Positions 1 through 9,729 of a stretch of DNA of 64,000 nucleotides are shown in pieces (position 1 is the stretch's first letter; each line of letters starts with the position of its first letter). The position numbers and the translations under genes were made by a program. Source of the DNA: Fimbriimonadaceae bacterium (GTDB lineage Bacteria > Armatimonadota > UBA10988). The notes beneath the pieces are model-generated. The model made no database searches, was not told where the DNA came from, and saw only the letters and a list, made by a program, of their open reading frames with translations. Where the stretch lies: contig JADZEX010000020.1 in NCBI GenBank assembly GCA_020850355.1, positions 124,001-188,000 of the forward strand, read 5' to 3'.

Positions 1-1694
1 AGGAACTGCGTCCGCGCCAGCGGTTCGGGCACGCTCAAGCTGAGCTGCGCCAGCGCTGGTGACTCGTCGGGCACCTCGCGCGTGGCCAGCCGGAACTGGT
101 GCGGTCGCAGGGCGTGGACTCGCAGGCAGGCCTCGCCCTCGCTGAGTTCGGCCAGGCCGGCCGACCGCACGGCCGCGGTGCCGCTGGTGTGCAGCAGCCA
201 CTCCAGCCGGACCGGCCGCTCCGCGGTGATCTGGTCCCAGACCAGGACGTAGCCGTCGGCGAAGGCGAGGTGGCGGTCGAAGGTGCGCAGCCCACAGGAG
301 GCCGGATAGGCCCCGGCGGCTCGCCCCAGCAAGGCCCCGCCAGCGGCCGTCAGCCACGCCGCCGCCAGGGTCGCCGCGCCGGGGCGGTGCTGGCTGGTCG
401 GCAACTGGCCCTCCCCGTCGACCAGCAGGGTGTTGTGGTAGCGGGTCGCCCCGCCGACGCGGCGACCGCCGTCGGCCGCCAGGGGCACCCCACCCCACCA
501 CAGCAGGAAATGGTTGGCGTCGCCATCGAGCTCGGTGACCGGCTGCCAGCTCCGGTTGACCTGTCCGTAGGCCGGGCCGACGGCGAAGGCCAGGCAAGCC
601 TCGTGCGGCCCCCAGCCGCTGCGCCAGACCGCCAGACCGTGCGCCTCGAAGCAGTGGTGGGGCGTGTCGGGCAGCAGGTTGGCGGGCGCGCGGGAGCGCT
701 CCCAGAGCACCGCGAAGGCCGCGCCCCGGCCAAGCTGCTGCTGCCGCCAGCGCTCGGCAGCCAGCCGGAAGCCGGCGTGACTGAAGCGCAGTGCCAGCCG
801 GTCAAGGGCCCAGGTGCAGGGCTCTTGGAGCCACCGGTACTGCGCCCCCGGATGATGCGCGGCGAGCGCGTGGCGGCGCGAGGTCTCGGCGTGGCCGACG
901 GCATCCAGGTCGAGCGCCTCCCGCCCGCTGGGCGCCAGCCCGTGCAGCGCCACGCGCCAGGCCTCGCGGAGCAGCCCACAGTCGAAACGGTCGCGGTCGG
1001 CCAGCCGCTCCCAGGCATCGGCCAACCGCACCAGCAGCGGCAGCAGCAGGTTCCAGTCCTCGAAGCCGGTCGGCCACCAGCCATCGGTGCCAACCTCGTG
1101 CAAGACGCGGTCCAGGCGCTGGTCGCTGACATCGATCCAGTGCGCCGCCGCGGGATCCTCGCCGAGCACCGCCAGCCCGGCCAGGTTCAGCCCGACCAGC
1201 GTCGCCACCGTGCGGGGCGACTCCAGCGGCCAATCGGCATCGAGGCCGAGGGCGACCGCCTCGCAAGCGCGCCGGGCATGGTCGGTCAGGGTGCGCCCCA
1301 AGGCCGCGCGCTCGGGCTCCGAGAGCACTTCGCCCAAGAGGTCGTAACAGAAGGCCAGCGCCGCCAGGAAGTGCCCGCGCAGGACCCCGATCAGGTCCAT
1401 CCCGCGGGAGGCCAGGACGATGTCCAGCCACTGCTTCAGGAACTGGACGTCGCTCCGCCCGCGGGTCACCGCGGCGACCAGCGCGGCGGACTCCAAGACT
1501 GCGGTGTTGAAGCGCGGTGGGCGAGTCGGGCCGGGGCGCGAGTCGTGGCGGCAGATCTGCAGCATCACCGATGGGCTGTCGGCGAGGCGCTGTCGCCAGC
1601 GCGGCCAGCTCTGTGGGTCGCAGTGCAGGTACGGCCGCTCGCGCAGCCGGCCGGGCGCGATGCCGAAGCGCTGGGCCAGCGGCGCGGCGTTCAC
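1..1694 (-). CDS. Heparinase II/III-like secreted polysaccharide lyase family protein, C-terminus cut by window edge
   Basis: Seen: one uninterrupted frame of 564 residues that starts at a GTG whose last bases overlap the TGA of the upstream CPBP gene (GTGA) and runs off the window start. The N-terminal half reads as an alpha-helical toroid-type domain (residues 1 to about 330). A beta-rich half follows, containing DGDANHFLLWWGG near residues 390-402 and DQITAERPVRLEWLLHTSG further on. This layout matches heparinase II/III-like proteins, which cleave uronate-containing polysaccharides or are uncharacterised relatives. It is similar in layout to the complete protein at 53177-55504. No signal peptide is visible after the GTG, so either the true start differs or the protein is cytoplasmic. 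It is coupled to the CPBP gene. Substrate unknown. Confidence 0.72.
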   Translation of the reverse strand, partial: MNAAPLAQRFGIAPGRLRERPYLHCDPQSWPRWRQRLADSPSVMLQICRHDSRPGPTRPPRFNTAVLESAALVAAVTRGRSDVQFLKQWLDIVLASRGMDLIGVLRGHFLAALAFCYDLLGEVLSEPERAALGRTLTDHARRACEAVALGLDADWPLESPRTVATLVGLNLAGLAVLGEDPAAAHWIDVSDQRLDRVLHEVGTDGWWPTGFEDWNLLLPLLVRLADAWERLADRDRFDCGLLREAWRVALHGLAPSGREALDLDAVGHAETSRRHALAAHHPGAQYRWLQEPCTWALDRLALRFSHAGFRLAAERWRQQQLGRGAAFAVLWERSRAPANLLPDTPHHCFEAHGLAVWRSGWGPHEACLAFAVGPAYGQVNRSWQPVTELDGDANHFLLWWGGVPLAADGGRRVGGATRYHNTLLVDGEGQLPTSQHRPGAATLAAAWLTAAGGALLGRAAGAYPASCGLRTFDRHLAFADGYVLVWDQITAERPVRLEWLLHTSGTAAVRSAGLAELSEGEACLRVHALRPHQFRLATREVPDESPALAQLSLSVPEPLARTQF

Positions 1695-2596
1695 TCGGCC
1701 GGCCGCCGCACGCCGCGCAGCGCCAACAGACCGAGCAGCCCGCCAACCAGCGACGGCAGGCCGAGCGACTGCTCCAGCCCGACCTCGCCGCCGCCGAACA
1801 GCACCAGCCCCGCCACCGCGTTGTTGGCGGCGTGGGCCGCGACACACGGCCAGACGCTGCCACTGCGGTAGCGCAGCAGGCCGAGGTAGAGCCCCATGAT
1901 CGTCGCGGAGACCGACTGCACGCCGTCGAAGTGGATCAGGCCAAACAACAGGCTGGTGACCAGGATGGCTGCCCGCGGCCCCCAGCGTGGCAGCCAGGCG
2001 GTCAGGAGCACCCCGCGGAAGAGCAGCTCCTCGCAGCACGCCGGCAGCAGCGCGGCACCGACCGCGATGGCCACCCGCGCCGGCAGGCTGAGGGCGCTCA
2101 GGGCGGCGAGGATCCTCGCCAGCGAGCTGGGCGCCTGCAGCCCGAGCGCCTGCAGCCCGGCCACCGCCGCGTCGCCCAGCAGGCTGAAGGCCAGGCAGCC
2201 GACTCCCGCCAGCAGCAGCACGCCCGGCCGGATCGGTCGCCAGCCGAGCGCCTCGGTCGCCGGCACGCGGGTCGCCGCGGGGACCAGCAGCACCACCAGC
2301 AGCAGACCGAGCTGCCCGGCGACAGTGCTGACGATGATCAGCGAGGGCTCGCTGGCGAGGGCCAGCAGCGCGTCGGGGCCGCGCAGCGCCGACCGTTCGT
2401 CGCCCGACATGGCGGAGCCGAGCATCACCAACGTCGCGACCACCGCCAGCAAGAGCATCGCGCCGACGGCGACGATGAAGATCAGGCAGCCGTGCGAGGG
2501 CTTCAGCTCGGGCGGCAGCGGACCTTCGGCCGGCGGCAGAGCGCCCTCGACCGGCGGTTGCAGCGGCCCGGGTGTTGCGGCTGGTGGCTCAGACAT
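1691..2596 (-). CDS. CPBP family intramembrane metalloprotease (Abi/CAAX-like)
   Basis: 301 residues with a Pro-rich cytoplasmic N-terminus (1-36) and about seven membrane segments. The three family motifs are intact: EELLFRG (189-195), FGLIHFD (218-224) and HAANN (255-259). These supply the glutamates and histidines expected to activate water at the metal site in CPBP/Rce1-type proteases. Members process prenylated or peptide substrates, or act in bacteriocin self-immunity; the substrate here is unknown. The ATG at 2596 follows a purine-rich AGGGGAAG ribosome site. The gene lies 51 bases after the PH-like gene and overlaps the heparinase-like gene by 4 bases, so it probably sits at the distal end of the lpt transcription unit. 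Confidence 0.85.
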   Translation of the reverse strand: MSEPPAATPGPLQPPVEGALPPAEGPLPPELKPSHGCLIFIVAVGAMLLLAVVATLVMLGSAMSGDERSALRGPDALLALASEPSLIIVSTVAGQLGLLLVVLLVPAATRVPATEALGWRPIRPGVLLLAGVGCLAFSLLGDAAVAGLQALGLQAPSSLARILAALSALSLPARVAIAVGAALLPACCEELLFRGVLLTAWLPRWGPRAAILVTSLLFGLIHFDGVQSVSATIMGLYLGLLRYRSGSVWPCVAAHAANNAVAGLVLFGGGEVGLEQSLGLPSLVGGLLGLLALRGVRRPAE

Positions 2597-2647
2597 CGGC
2601 GCTTCCCCTGGCTATCCTGACGCAACGCCGCGGCTCAGGCCAGCGGC

Positions 2648-3544
2648 TCAGCCGGCCGGCGGGGCGATGTCCTGGGTCGTCGCCGGCTCGTCCAATGACG
2701 CGGTCAGCCGCTCCGGCGAGGCCTCTGCGCGCGACAGCGCAGCACCGCTCACAGCCGGCGCCTCCCGCGCCAGAGAGACGGCACCGGGCGACAGGTCGAC
2801 ATCATCCTGCACCCGCCCACTGCGGTTGCTGGCGGCAGCCCGGTTCAGCGCGTTCAGGATCTGCCGGCTGGGCTGCGACAGGACGATTTGCCCAGCGGTG
2901 GTCTGCACCACGACCTGCTCGCCCCGCTGCCGGACATCGCGGACCGCGGTCCAGGCGACCTGCTGCCGCCACGGGCCAATCCACCGCTCCAGCCCGGCCG
3001 CGTCGGCCCGTTGCCCGACCCAGCCCTGCTGCTCGCCGAGGCGCACGGCCAGGCGGGCCGTGGTAGCCAGCAGGGCCGCGATCAGGATGAGCGAGAATGG
3101 CCAGACCAAGGCTCGGTGGGCGTGCGTCACGAGCAGCACCGCCGGGCCCAACAGCAGCGCCCAGGCGAGCGCGGCGAGCGGTCCACCTGCCTCCCGGCCG
3201 CGCCGCTCGCCGCCCGGCCCGACCTCCAGCCAGGCTTCGGCGGCAGCGGCCGGAATCGCCACGGCGCGATTGGCGTCGAACTGATCCTGACCGATCCGTT
3301 CGGAGATTGCCTCGCCCAACTCCCGCCAGCCGGCGAAGGCGAGCGGCAGTCGCAGCACGCCCTGGGTGGTCTCGACGCGCGCTCCGGCCTCGTCCCAGAC
3401 AACCCGCTGCACCTCGTGCCAGCGGATCAGCCGGCGGGGCAGGAACCAGCGTAGCTCGGTGATGCCGAGGAAGTTGAGCAGCAGGCCCGAGGCGCCCTGC
3501 AGGCGCAGCATGAAGACCGGTTTGCGCCGCTCACTGCCCATCAC
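2648..3544 (-). CDS. Membrane protein with two PH-like modules flanking a transmembrane hairpin
   Basis: 298 residues, with no enzyme motif. Two short beta-rich modules (about 30-85, with RWHEVQRVVWDEAGARVET; and 185-235, with WTAVRDVRQRGEQVVVQTT) resemble each other and the bacterial PH/YdbS-type fold. They flank two adjacent membrane helices (about 121-141 and 144-166). The tail (240-298) is polar and probably disordered. The resemblance is a pattern judgement, not a search result. The gene follows lptF by 15 bases in the same direction, so a role tied to the envelope or to LPS export is possible but unproven. The start could be either of the two consecutive Met codons. Confidence 0.6.
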   Translation of the reverse strand: MMGSERRKPVFMLRLQGASGLLLNFLGITELRWFLPRRLIRWHEVQRVVWDEAGARVETTQGVLRLPLAFAGWRELGEAISERIGQDQFDANRAVAIPAAAAEAWLEVGPGGERRGREAGGPLAALAWALLLGPAVLLVTHAHRALVWPFSLILIAALLATTARLAVRLGEQQGWVGQRADAAGLERWIGPWRQQVAWTAVRDVRQRGEQVVVQTTAGQIVLSQPSRQILNALNRAAASNRSGRVQDDVDLSPGAVSLAREAPAVSGAALSRAEASPERLTASLDEPATTQDIAPPAG

Positions 3545-3559
3545 CCGCTCCCGTGCGGG

Positions 3560-4692
3560 TCAGTCGGCGACCCGCCGCCAGAGGAACGCGCCGATCGCCA
3601 CGCCGACCAGGTTGGTGCTCCAGCTCATCAGCACCGGGTAGCGCGACCCTTCGCCAAGCAGGCTGATCGACTGCCAGGCGATGTAATAACTGGCGATCAG
3701 CGCCAGCGAGATGATCACCGGCCGCGACTTGCTGGCCCCGCGCTGCGGCTGCACGGCCAGCGGGGCGCCAATCAGCACGAACAGGAAGCAACTGGTCGCC
3801 AGGGTGTAGCGCTTGTGCAGGTAGACCACGACCCGGTTGACCTCACGCGGCTCGTGCTTCTCCTGCCGCATCCAAGCGATCCGCTTGCGGATCAGGCCGC
3901 CGACCAGATAGTCGGGTTTGTCGGTCCCGTAGACCGCCACCTCATTCGGCGAGCTTTCGAAGACGATGGTCCCGGTGTAGCCGGCCTGCCGCGCCAGATC
4001 GGTGACCGTCGTCCGGTCGAAGACGCCGTCCACGGTCTGCTGGCCACGGTAGAAGGTGTAGCGCCCGTCGATCAGGTCCCACTCGCGGATCTTCTCGTTC
4101 CACTCGCCGCGCCGCGCCGAGATCCGGGCCTTCTCGCGGTGCTCCTCGGTGAGGCTGATCTGCACCGTCTCGAGGACCTTGTCGCGGGTGTCGAGCCGTT
4201 CCGCGGTGAGCGTCACGCGCCGCGCGTCGTCATGCTTGGTGAGCCGGTAGTGGACCTCGTTGATGTCGGTGCGCGACTTGTTCTGCAGGCTCAGCTTGTT
4301 GACGTGATACCGCATCATCGTCGCCGGGCCGGCGATCTCTTGGACGTACAACGCCAACGCGGTGACCAGACTCGCGAACAGCAGCATCGGGCGCATCACG
4401 CGGTTGAAGCTGACGCCGCCGACGATCATCGCGACGTACTCATGGTCTTTGCAGAGCCGGCCGAGGGCGACGATCACCGCCATGCCCGTCGACATCGGCA
4501 ACGTCCAGGCGAGGGCCCAGGGCATCCGCAAGAGGAGCAGCTTGATCACTTCGAACCAGGGCAGCCCGAAGCGGCTGATCAGCTTGACCGCCTCGGTCAT
4601 CGCCTCCGTGCCCATAAACAGGATGATGAAAATGGTCTGCGCCAGCACAAACGGCGCGGCCACTTCGGTGAAGAGGTACCGGTCGAGGCGCT

Positions 4693-4696
<4 letters not shown>
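3560..4696 (-). CDS. lptF: LptF/LptG family LPS export permease
   Basis: 378 residues with the LptF/LptG layout: N-terminal membrane segments (from about residue 15 to 115, including the cytoplasmic LCKDHEYVAM segment), a periplasmic beta-jellyroll domain (about 125-275) and three C-terminal membrane helices (about 290-378). Known role: the permease extracts lipopolysaccharide from the inner membrane and passes it to LptC/LptA using LptB ATP hydrolysis. The ATG overlaps the lptB stop by 4 bases (ATGA), so the two are coupled. Only one permease gene is present here. A second one (LptG) must be encoded elsewhere, or this protein works as a homodimer. LptF and LptG cannot be told apart with certainty from sequence alone. 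Confidence 0.88.
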
Positions 4697-5441
<745 letters not shown>

Positions 5442-5445
<4 letters not shown>

Positions 5446-6014
5446 GGTTTGGCTTCCGGCCCGAGCAGTTCGGCCGGCGGCTCGCCGAGGCGATAGTCGA
5501 GGGTCCGCCGGGCGGTCAGTTGCAGGTCGTAGCGCTCGGGCTGCTTGAGCTTGTTGCGCTCGTTCGGCAGCCGCTCCACCTTCACCACCACGACGATCTG
5601 CTGGTCGCTGTCACTGAGCAGGTGAACGACTTCTTCGGCGGCGACGTAGTGGACGCGGTCGCAGTCGCCAACCATCCGCCGAGTCTCGCCGTTCAGCTCG
5701 TCGCGGGTGGTCGCCTCGATATGGACCGGCCCGCTGGCGAACAGCTTCTGGACCACCATCTTGCCCGACTTGTCGGCCCCGGTGATGATGCTCACGGCGG
5801 CGGCGGTGATGTCGGCGACGATGCCGTCCTGGCCGAACCGCTCCAGATGCACCACGACGTTGCCCTCCAGGCGGGCCAGGTTCTTGGTGCTGTAGTACTC
5901 AGCCTTGTCGGCCACGGCGGTGCCGTTGAGCAACGCCACGGTCGGCCGCTCCTGCGCCGTCGCCGCCGTCAGGCAGCCAGTGACCGCGATCACCACCGCA
6001 AGCCGTGTGAACAT
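5442..6014 (-). CDS. lptA: LptA/OstA-like periplasmic LPS transport protein
   Basis: 190 residues from the chosen ATG, beginning with a signal peptide (MFTRLAVVIAVTGCLTAATA, cleavage probably after residue 20). The mature part is beta-rich with OstA-like repeats such as ADKAEYYSTKNLARLEGNV and DRVHYVAAEEVVHL, as in the LptA bridge that carries LPS across the periplasm. The ATG at 6014 is preceded by AGGAG with 5-base spacing. A GTG at 6062 would overlap the upstream stop (GTGA) and add 16 residues ahead of the signal peptide. I prefer 6014 because of the ribosome site and signal peptide. The adjacent lptB and lptF support the call more strongly than sequence similarity does. Confidence 0.8.
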
Positions 6015-6058
6015 CCTAACTCCTGAGCTGCGGGCGACCGCGGCAGGCGGCGCCGCGC

Positions 6059-6352
6059 TCACGGGAAGACCTGCTTCCCGTGGACCTCAACATGGTCGAT
6101 GATGGCGATGATGGCGGTGTCGATGGGCTTGTCAGCCGTGGTGTCGGTCAACCGGGCGCTCGACCCGCCGACCGTCAGCACGATCTCCCCCTCGGCCGCA
6201 CCGACGCCGACCGTGTCGTAGGCCACGGTGTAGCTGTCTTTGAGCTGCATCGTGAGCGCGTCGACATCTTGCACCACGAGCAGCTTGCCGCCCACCAGCG
6301 AGGCGCTCTTCTGCGTCGCGACCACCGTGCCGACCACCTTGCCAAGCCGCAT
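6059..6352 (-). CDS. EutN/CcmL family (BMC-P) shell pentamer homologue, orphan
   Basis: 97 residues covering the complete EutN/CcmL domain. It begins MRLGKVVGTVVATQK, continues with a KLLVVQDVD core strand and a VAYDTVGVGAAEGEIVL segment (the usual loop before the pentamer interface), and ends with AIIAIIDHVEV. In known systems this family forms the pentameric vertices of bacterial microcompartments such as carboxysomes and ethanolamine or fucose organelles. No hexameric BMC-H/T shell gene or signature enzyme is present in this window. Instead this gene leads the lptA-lptB-lptF operon, directly behind its own promoter. The ATG at 6352 follows CGGAG with 6-9 base spacing. The fold call is firm; the function in this context is unknown. 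Confidence 0.87.
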   Translation of the reverse strand: MRLGKVVGTVVATQKSASLVGGKLLVVQDVDALTMQLKDSYTVAYDTVGVGAAEGEIVLTVGGSSARLTDTTADKPIDTAIIAIIDHVEVHGKQVFP

Positions 6353-6369
6353 GCGCCGCTCCGAGGAGC

Positions 6370-6399
6370 ATTGTAACCAGCGCAGGCGGGCAACGTCAA
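6370..6399 (-). promoter_or_regulatory. Sigma-70-type promoter for the eutN-like/lptA/lptB/lptF operon
   Basis: On the minus strand, TTGACG (6399-6394) and TACAAT (6375-6370) are separated by 18 bases. The expected transcription start is near 6363, about 10 bases before the ATG at 6352, leaving just enough room for the CGGAG ribosome site. The -35 overlaps the last codons of the upstream membrane-protein gene. Confidence 0.7.
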
Positions 6400-8063
6400 C
6401 GCGCGGTCGCGGCGCCCGGCGCTGCCAGCAGCAGACGCTCGCCCGGCACCCGGCTCTCCAGCGGCTGCCAGTGGCTCCAGCCCTGTGGCATCTGCTTCGC
6501 CCAGGACCACCAGTCGCCGGGCTGATCGCCGCCGCTGAGGCCGGCGGCGGTGAAGTAGAGGGCCTGGATCGGCTCTTTGGCGTGGATCGCCTCGAGGTCC
6601 TCGGCGGCCTGCGGCAGCCAGAGGCATGGTCGGGCGAGGTGCCAGGCGACCCGCCACGGGTCGTCGGTGGCCACGGCCGCGGCGGCTGGCAACCGCGCGG
6701 CGAGCAACTTGAGGTTGGGCGACGAGGTGCCCGCGTCGCTGTCCTCGGCGCTGGTCGCCTCGACAGCCTGCGGCCGGCCGCCGCCGAAGATCTGCGGCCC
6801 AACACCCGGCAGCGCCAACAGCAGCAGCAGCCCGGCGACCGCCCAGCGGGCCAGCGCTGCCGGCTGCCACGTCAGCCCCCACCGCCGCACGGGCGCCGTC
6901 CACTGGGTGGCCAGCCGACTGGTCAGCCCCCACGCCCCGAAGACCGCCAGCGGCGCACACCATAGCGTCAGCAGCGACCACTCCTGCGTACCCAGGGCGA
7001 GCCAGCCGAGGTGGCCCAGGATGGCCCAGACTAACGCACTGCGGGCCCGGGCGCGGCTGCCGCTGAGCGGCTGCAGCAGGCCCAGCACAAAGATCGCCAG
7101 CAGCGGCCAGTCGAGCTGGCGGCTGAGCGTGCCGCCGATCCAGGTGCCGCCGAGGGAGGTCTTCTGGAGCAGTTGCCGCTTGTGCGTGGCGACGAACCCG
7201 AGCGGGGTGGCGCCCGGATCGCTGTACCGCCGCTCGATGCCCCGCCCGGGCGAGTCCTCGGTGAACGACATCACGGCATAGGCGCCCAGGCTGGGCAGCG
7301 GACTGCCGGCGACGCGCTGATTGCGCACCAGCCAGGGGAACAGCACCAGCAGCAGCAGCGCCAAGGCCAGCAGCGGCGCCTGCGGGTCGCGCCGTGGCGG
7401 GTCGCCCGGGGCCTCGCCACCACCGGTCCAAAGAGCCGCCAGCACCGCCGGCAGGAGCGGCCAGAGCAGGTGCAGGCTGACCAGCGCCACGGCGCCGAGC
7501 AGCGCGCCCACCAGCACCGGGCGGGCCGCGCCGGTGAGCGGCCAGGCCAACAGCAGCCACAGCAACAGCAACAGCGGCGCGGCCCAGGCGCGCCCGTCGC
7601 CGGTCACCGACGACGCCAGCACCGCCGGGCTGGCGCAGAGCAGCAGACAGGCCGTGGTGCCGGCGGTGGCCCCGAACAGGGCGCGGCCCACCAGGAACGC
7701 CAGCCAGGCGGTCAGCACAAAGGCGCCCAGCGAGCTGAAGCCCAGCGACTTGCTGCGGATGCCGACGGTCTTGAAGAGTAGCGCCGCCGGGAGCACCGCC
7801 AGCGGCCCCTGCCGCAGTTCGGGGTGCGCGGTGAGGCTCGGGTTGTAGGCCAGCCCGCGGGGGGTCACCACCGGCGTGGTGAAGCCCTGCCCGGCGACCA
7901 GCCGGCGGGCCGTGGCGCCCTGCTCATAGGCGGCCTGCGTGCCCGGCTCGACGAACTGCGCGACGTTCACCAGCACGCCCACCACAAACGGCAGAACCAG
8001 CAGACCGCTGGCGGTCAGCCAACGCTGATAGGCGCCGCTCGCTGGCGCTGCACCCGTTGCCAT
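6396..8063 (-). CDS. GT-C-like multi-pass membrane protein (ArnT/PMT-type glycosyltransferase candidate)
   Basis: 555 residues. Membrane helices fill residues about 15-435, and a soluble region follows (about 450-555). After the first helix comes an extracytoplasmic loop with FVEPGTQAAYEQGATARRL, where GT-C enzymes usually carry an acidic catalytic residue; E38 is a candidate. The helices and loops (RSKSLGFSSLGAFVLTAWL, FPWLVRNQRVAGSPLPSLG) resemble dolichyl/undecaprenyl-phosphate sugar transferases such as ArnT. The family would transfer a lipid-linked sugar to a lipid or protein outside the membrane. No acceptor or donor can be read. GGGAG lies 7 bases before the ATG. Confidence 0.6.
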   Translation of the reverse strand: MATGAAPASGAYQRWLTASGLLVLPFVVGVLVNVAQFVEPGTQAAYEQGATARRLVAGQGFTTPVVTPRGLAYNPSLTAHPELRQGPLAVLPAALLFKTVGIRSKSLGFSSLGAFVLTAWLAFLVGRALFGATAGTTACLLLCASPAVLASSVTGDGRAWAAPLLLLLWLLLAWPLTGAARPVLVGALLGAVALVSLHLLWPLLPAVLAALWTGGGEAPGDPPRRDPQAPLLALALLLLVLFPWLVRNQRVAGSPLPSLGAYAVMSFTEDSPGRGIERRYSDPGATPLGFVATHKRQLLQKTSLGGTWIGGTLSRQLDWPLLAIFVLGLLQPLSGSRARARSALVWAILGHLGWLALGTQEWSLLTLWCAPLAVFGAWGLTSRLATQWTAPVRRWGLTWQPAALARWAVAGLLLLLALPGVGPQIFGGGRPQAVEATSAEDSDAGTSSPNLKLLAARLPAAAAVATDDPWRVAWHLARPCLWLPQAAEDLEAIHAKEPIQALYFTAAGLSGGDQPGDWWSWAKQMPQGWSHWQPLESRVPGERLLLAAPGAATAR

Positions 8064-8119
8064 GCACTGCTCCCGATGCTAAAGGACAACCTCCCCGGCG
8101 GGCGGTTGTGCGCGTCCCT

Positions 8120-8149
8120 TTGACTATCGGCCGGTCGGAGCCGAAAGTT
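8120..8149 (+). promoter_or_regulatory. Weak candidate promoter for the TPR lipoprotein and exosortase pair
   Basis: TTGACT (8120-8125) is a good -35. The matching -10 is poor: GAAAGT or AAAGTT at 8143-8149. It lies in the 136-base gap between the divergent genes at 8063 and 8200. No better pair was seen there. Confidence 0.35.
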
Positions 8150-8199
8150 ACCCGAAGCCTGGCCGATGGCAGAATGTCAGAGAGACTGGAGTGCGGCGG

Positions 8200-9729
8200 A
8201 TGCAGCGAGCGGTGCTGGTACTGGGCCTGCTGACCCTCGGCGGCTGTGGGCGGCCGGGGCCGCCCTTCGAGGCGCTGCTGCCGCCCGCGGTGCAGGCGCT
8301 GCGCCTGACGGCGGAGCGGACCAAGAACGCTGCGGACTGGGCCGCCGTGGGTCGGGCAGAGGTCGCCCGGCGGCAGTGGCTGAACGCTGCCGAGGCCTAT
8401 GAGGAGGCCCTGCGCCGCGACCCGCGGCAGCGCGCGGCGTTGGGCGAGTTGGCCGGACTGCGGCTGCACCACGGCGAACGCGCCGCCGCCGAGGGCCTGC
8501 TCCAGCGGTTGCTGGCGGCCCACCCCAACGACGCCGAGGCGTTGGCGGTGGCCGGCGTGCTGCAGGGCCAACTGCAACGCCCACGCGAGGCGCGGGCGAC
8601 TTTCCAGCGCGCCGTGGCCCTCGATCCGGAGCAACCGGTGGCGGTGCTGGCGCTCGGTCAGGCGGCGCTGGCAGCCCACGACCTGGCGGCGGCCCGGACC
8701 GCCCTCGGCAAGCTGCAGCGACGCGCCGCAAGCTGGCGTGAGACGCGCATCTTTGAGCTGCAGGTGGCCCAGGCCGGAAGCGACTCCGCCGGCTTCGAGC
8801 GCCTGCTGCTGGCGGCCTGGGCGAGCGATCCCAGCCCGGAGATCCGCAAGCTGCTGACCGCCCATTACCTGCAGACCGCCCAGGCGCCGCAGGCGTTGCG
8901 GTTGAACCAGCAGTGGCTGACCGAGCACCCCGACGACTTGGACGCGAAACTGGCGCTGGCCTTGGCCCAGCAGCAGGTCGGCGACACCAAGACCGCCCGT
9001 CACGCGCTGCAGAGCCTGGTCGACGCGGGCACGCCGGACCCGCGGCCTTACGTGGAGCTGGCCCGCCTGCACTTCAGCGCCGGCCGTAACGACGAGGCTG
9101 AGGGCTTGCTGCGCGACGCACTGGCGCGGGCCGAGACCGACTCGACCGCCCACCTGGCCATCGCCGACCTGTACGCCGCGCACGACCGGCCGAGCGACGC
9201 CAGTGTGATCTACCAGCGCCTGGTGGCCGACGATCCGCAGCTCGCCCCGGAGGTCGCCTGGCGCCTGGCCGCGTTGTACCAGGAAGCCGACATCGCCCCG
9301 CCAGAGCGCGGGCCGGACCCGATCGAGCAGCTCTACCAGACCACCCTGGCCCGCCTGCCGCAGCACCTCACCGCCCTCAACAACCTGGCCTTCCACTACG
9401 CCCACCGCAACCAGAAGGTCGACCTCGGGCGGCAGTTGATCGACCGGGCCCTGAAGCTGCGGCCGGCGGATCCGAACCTGATCGAGACCCGCGCCTGGCT
9501 GCGCTTCCGCGCCAAGGACTACCGCGGGGCGCTGAGTGACCTGACGCTGGCGGCTCAGGCGTTGCGCGATGACCCGCTCTGGCAGTACCACCAGGCCGCG
9601 GTCCTGAGCGCGCTGCAGCGGCGAGGCGAGGCCCTCCCGCTGGCGCGCCGGGCGCTGGCCAGCAGCAAGCCGTTCCCGGGCAAGCGGGACTGCGAGGACT
9701 TGCTGGCCGACCTCGAGGCCAAGCCGTGA
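8200..9729 (+). CDS. TPR-repeat lipoprotein, exosortase-associated
   Basis: 509 residues from the ATG at 8200, which GGAG precedes by 8 bases; a GTG at 8191 would add three residues. A signal sequence ends in a lipobox, LGGC, at residues 12-15 (MQRAVLVLGLLTLGGCG), so export and lipidation are expected. The rest is a run of about ten tetratricopeptide repeats with the typical small/large residue spacing, such as ALGELAGLRLHHGERAAAEG and ALNNLAFHYAHRNQ. TPR lipoproteins of the PrsT type often accompany exosortases. This gene overlaps the exosortase gene by 4 bases (GTGA), so the two are probably made together. A role in exopolysaccharide assembly or protein sorting is inferred. Confidence 0.82.
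   Translation: MQRAVLVLGLLTLGGCGRPGPPFEALLPPAVQALRLTAERTKNAADWAAVGRAEVARRQWLNAAEAYEEALRRDPRQRAALGELAGLRLHHGERAAAEGLLQRLLAAHPNDAEALAVAGVLQGQLQRPREARATFQRAVALDPEQPVAVLALGQAALAAHDLAAARTALGKLQRRAASWRETRIFELQVAQAGSDSAGFERLLLAAWASDPSPEIRKLLTAHYLQTAQAPQALRLNQQWLTEHPDDLDAKLALALAQQQVGDTKTARHALQSLVDAGTPDPRPYVELARLHFSAGRNDEAEGLLRDALARAETDSTAHLAIADLYAAHDRPSDASVIYQRLVADDPQLAPEVAWRLAALYQEADIAPPERGPDPIEQLYQTTLARLPQHLTALNNLAFHYAHRNQKVDLGRQLIDRALKLRPADPNLIETRAWLRFRAKDYRGALSDLTLAAQALRDDPLWQYHQAAVLSALQRRGEALPLARRALASSKPFPGKRDCEDLLADLEAKP

Noticed and set aside
99-1871. Long plus-strand stop-free frame opposite the heparinase-like and CPBP genes
   Set aside because: It is low-complexity (rich in Arg, Gly, Gln, Pro) with no domain motif. 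The minus strand carries clear protein motifs in both genes, so this is a high-GC mirror frame.
6059-6352. A complete microcompartment operon around the EutN-like gene
   Set aside because: No BMC-H or BMC-T shell protein, aldehyde dehydrogenase or other signature enzyme is encoded nearby.
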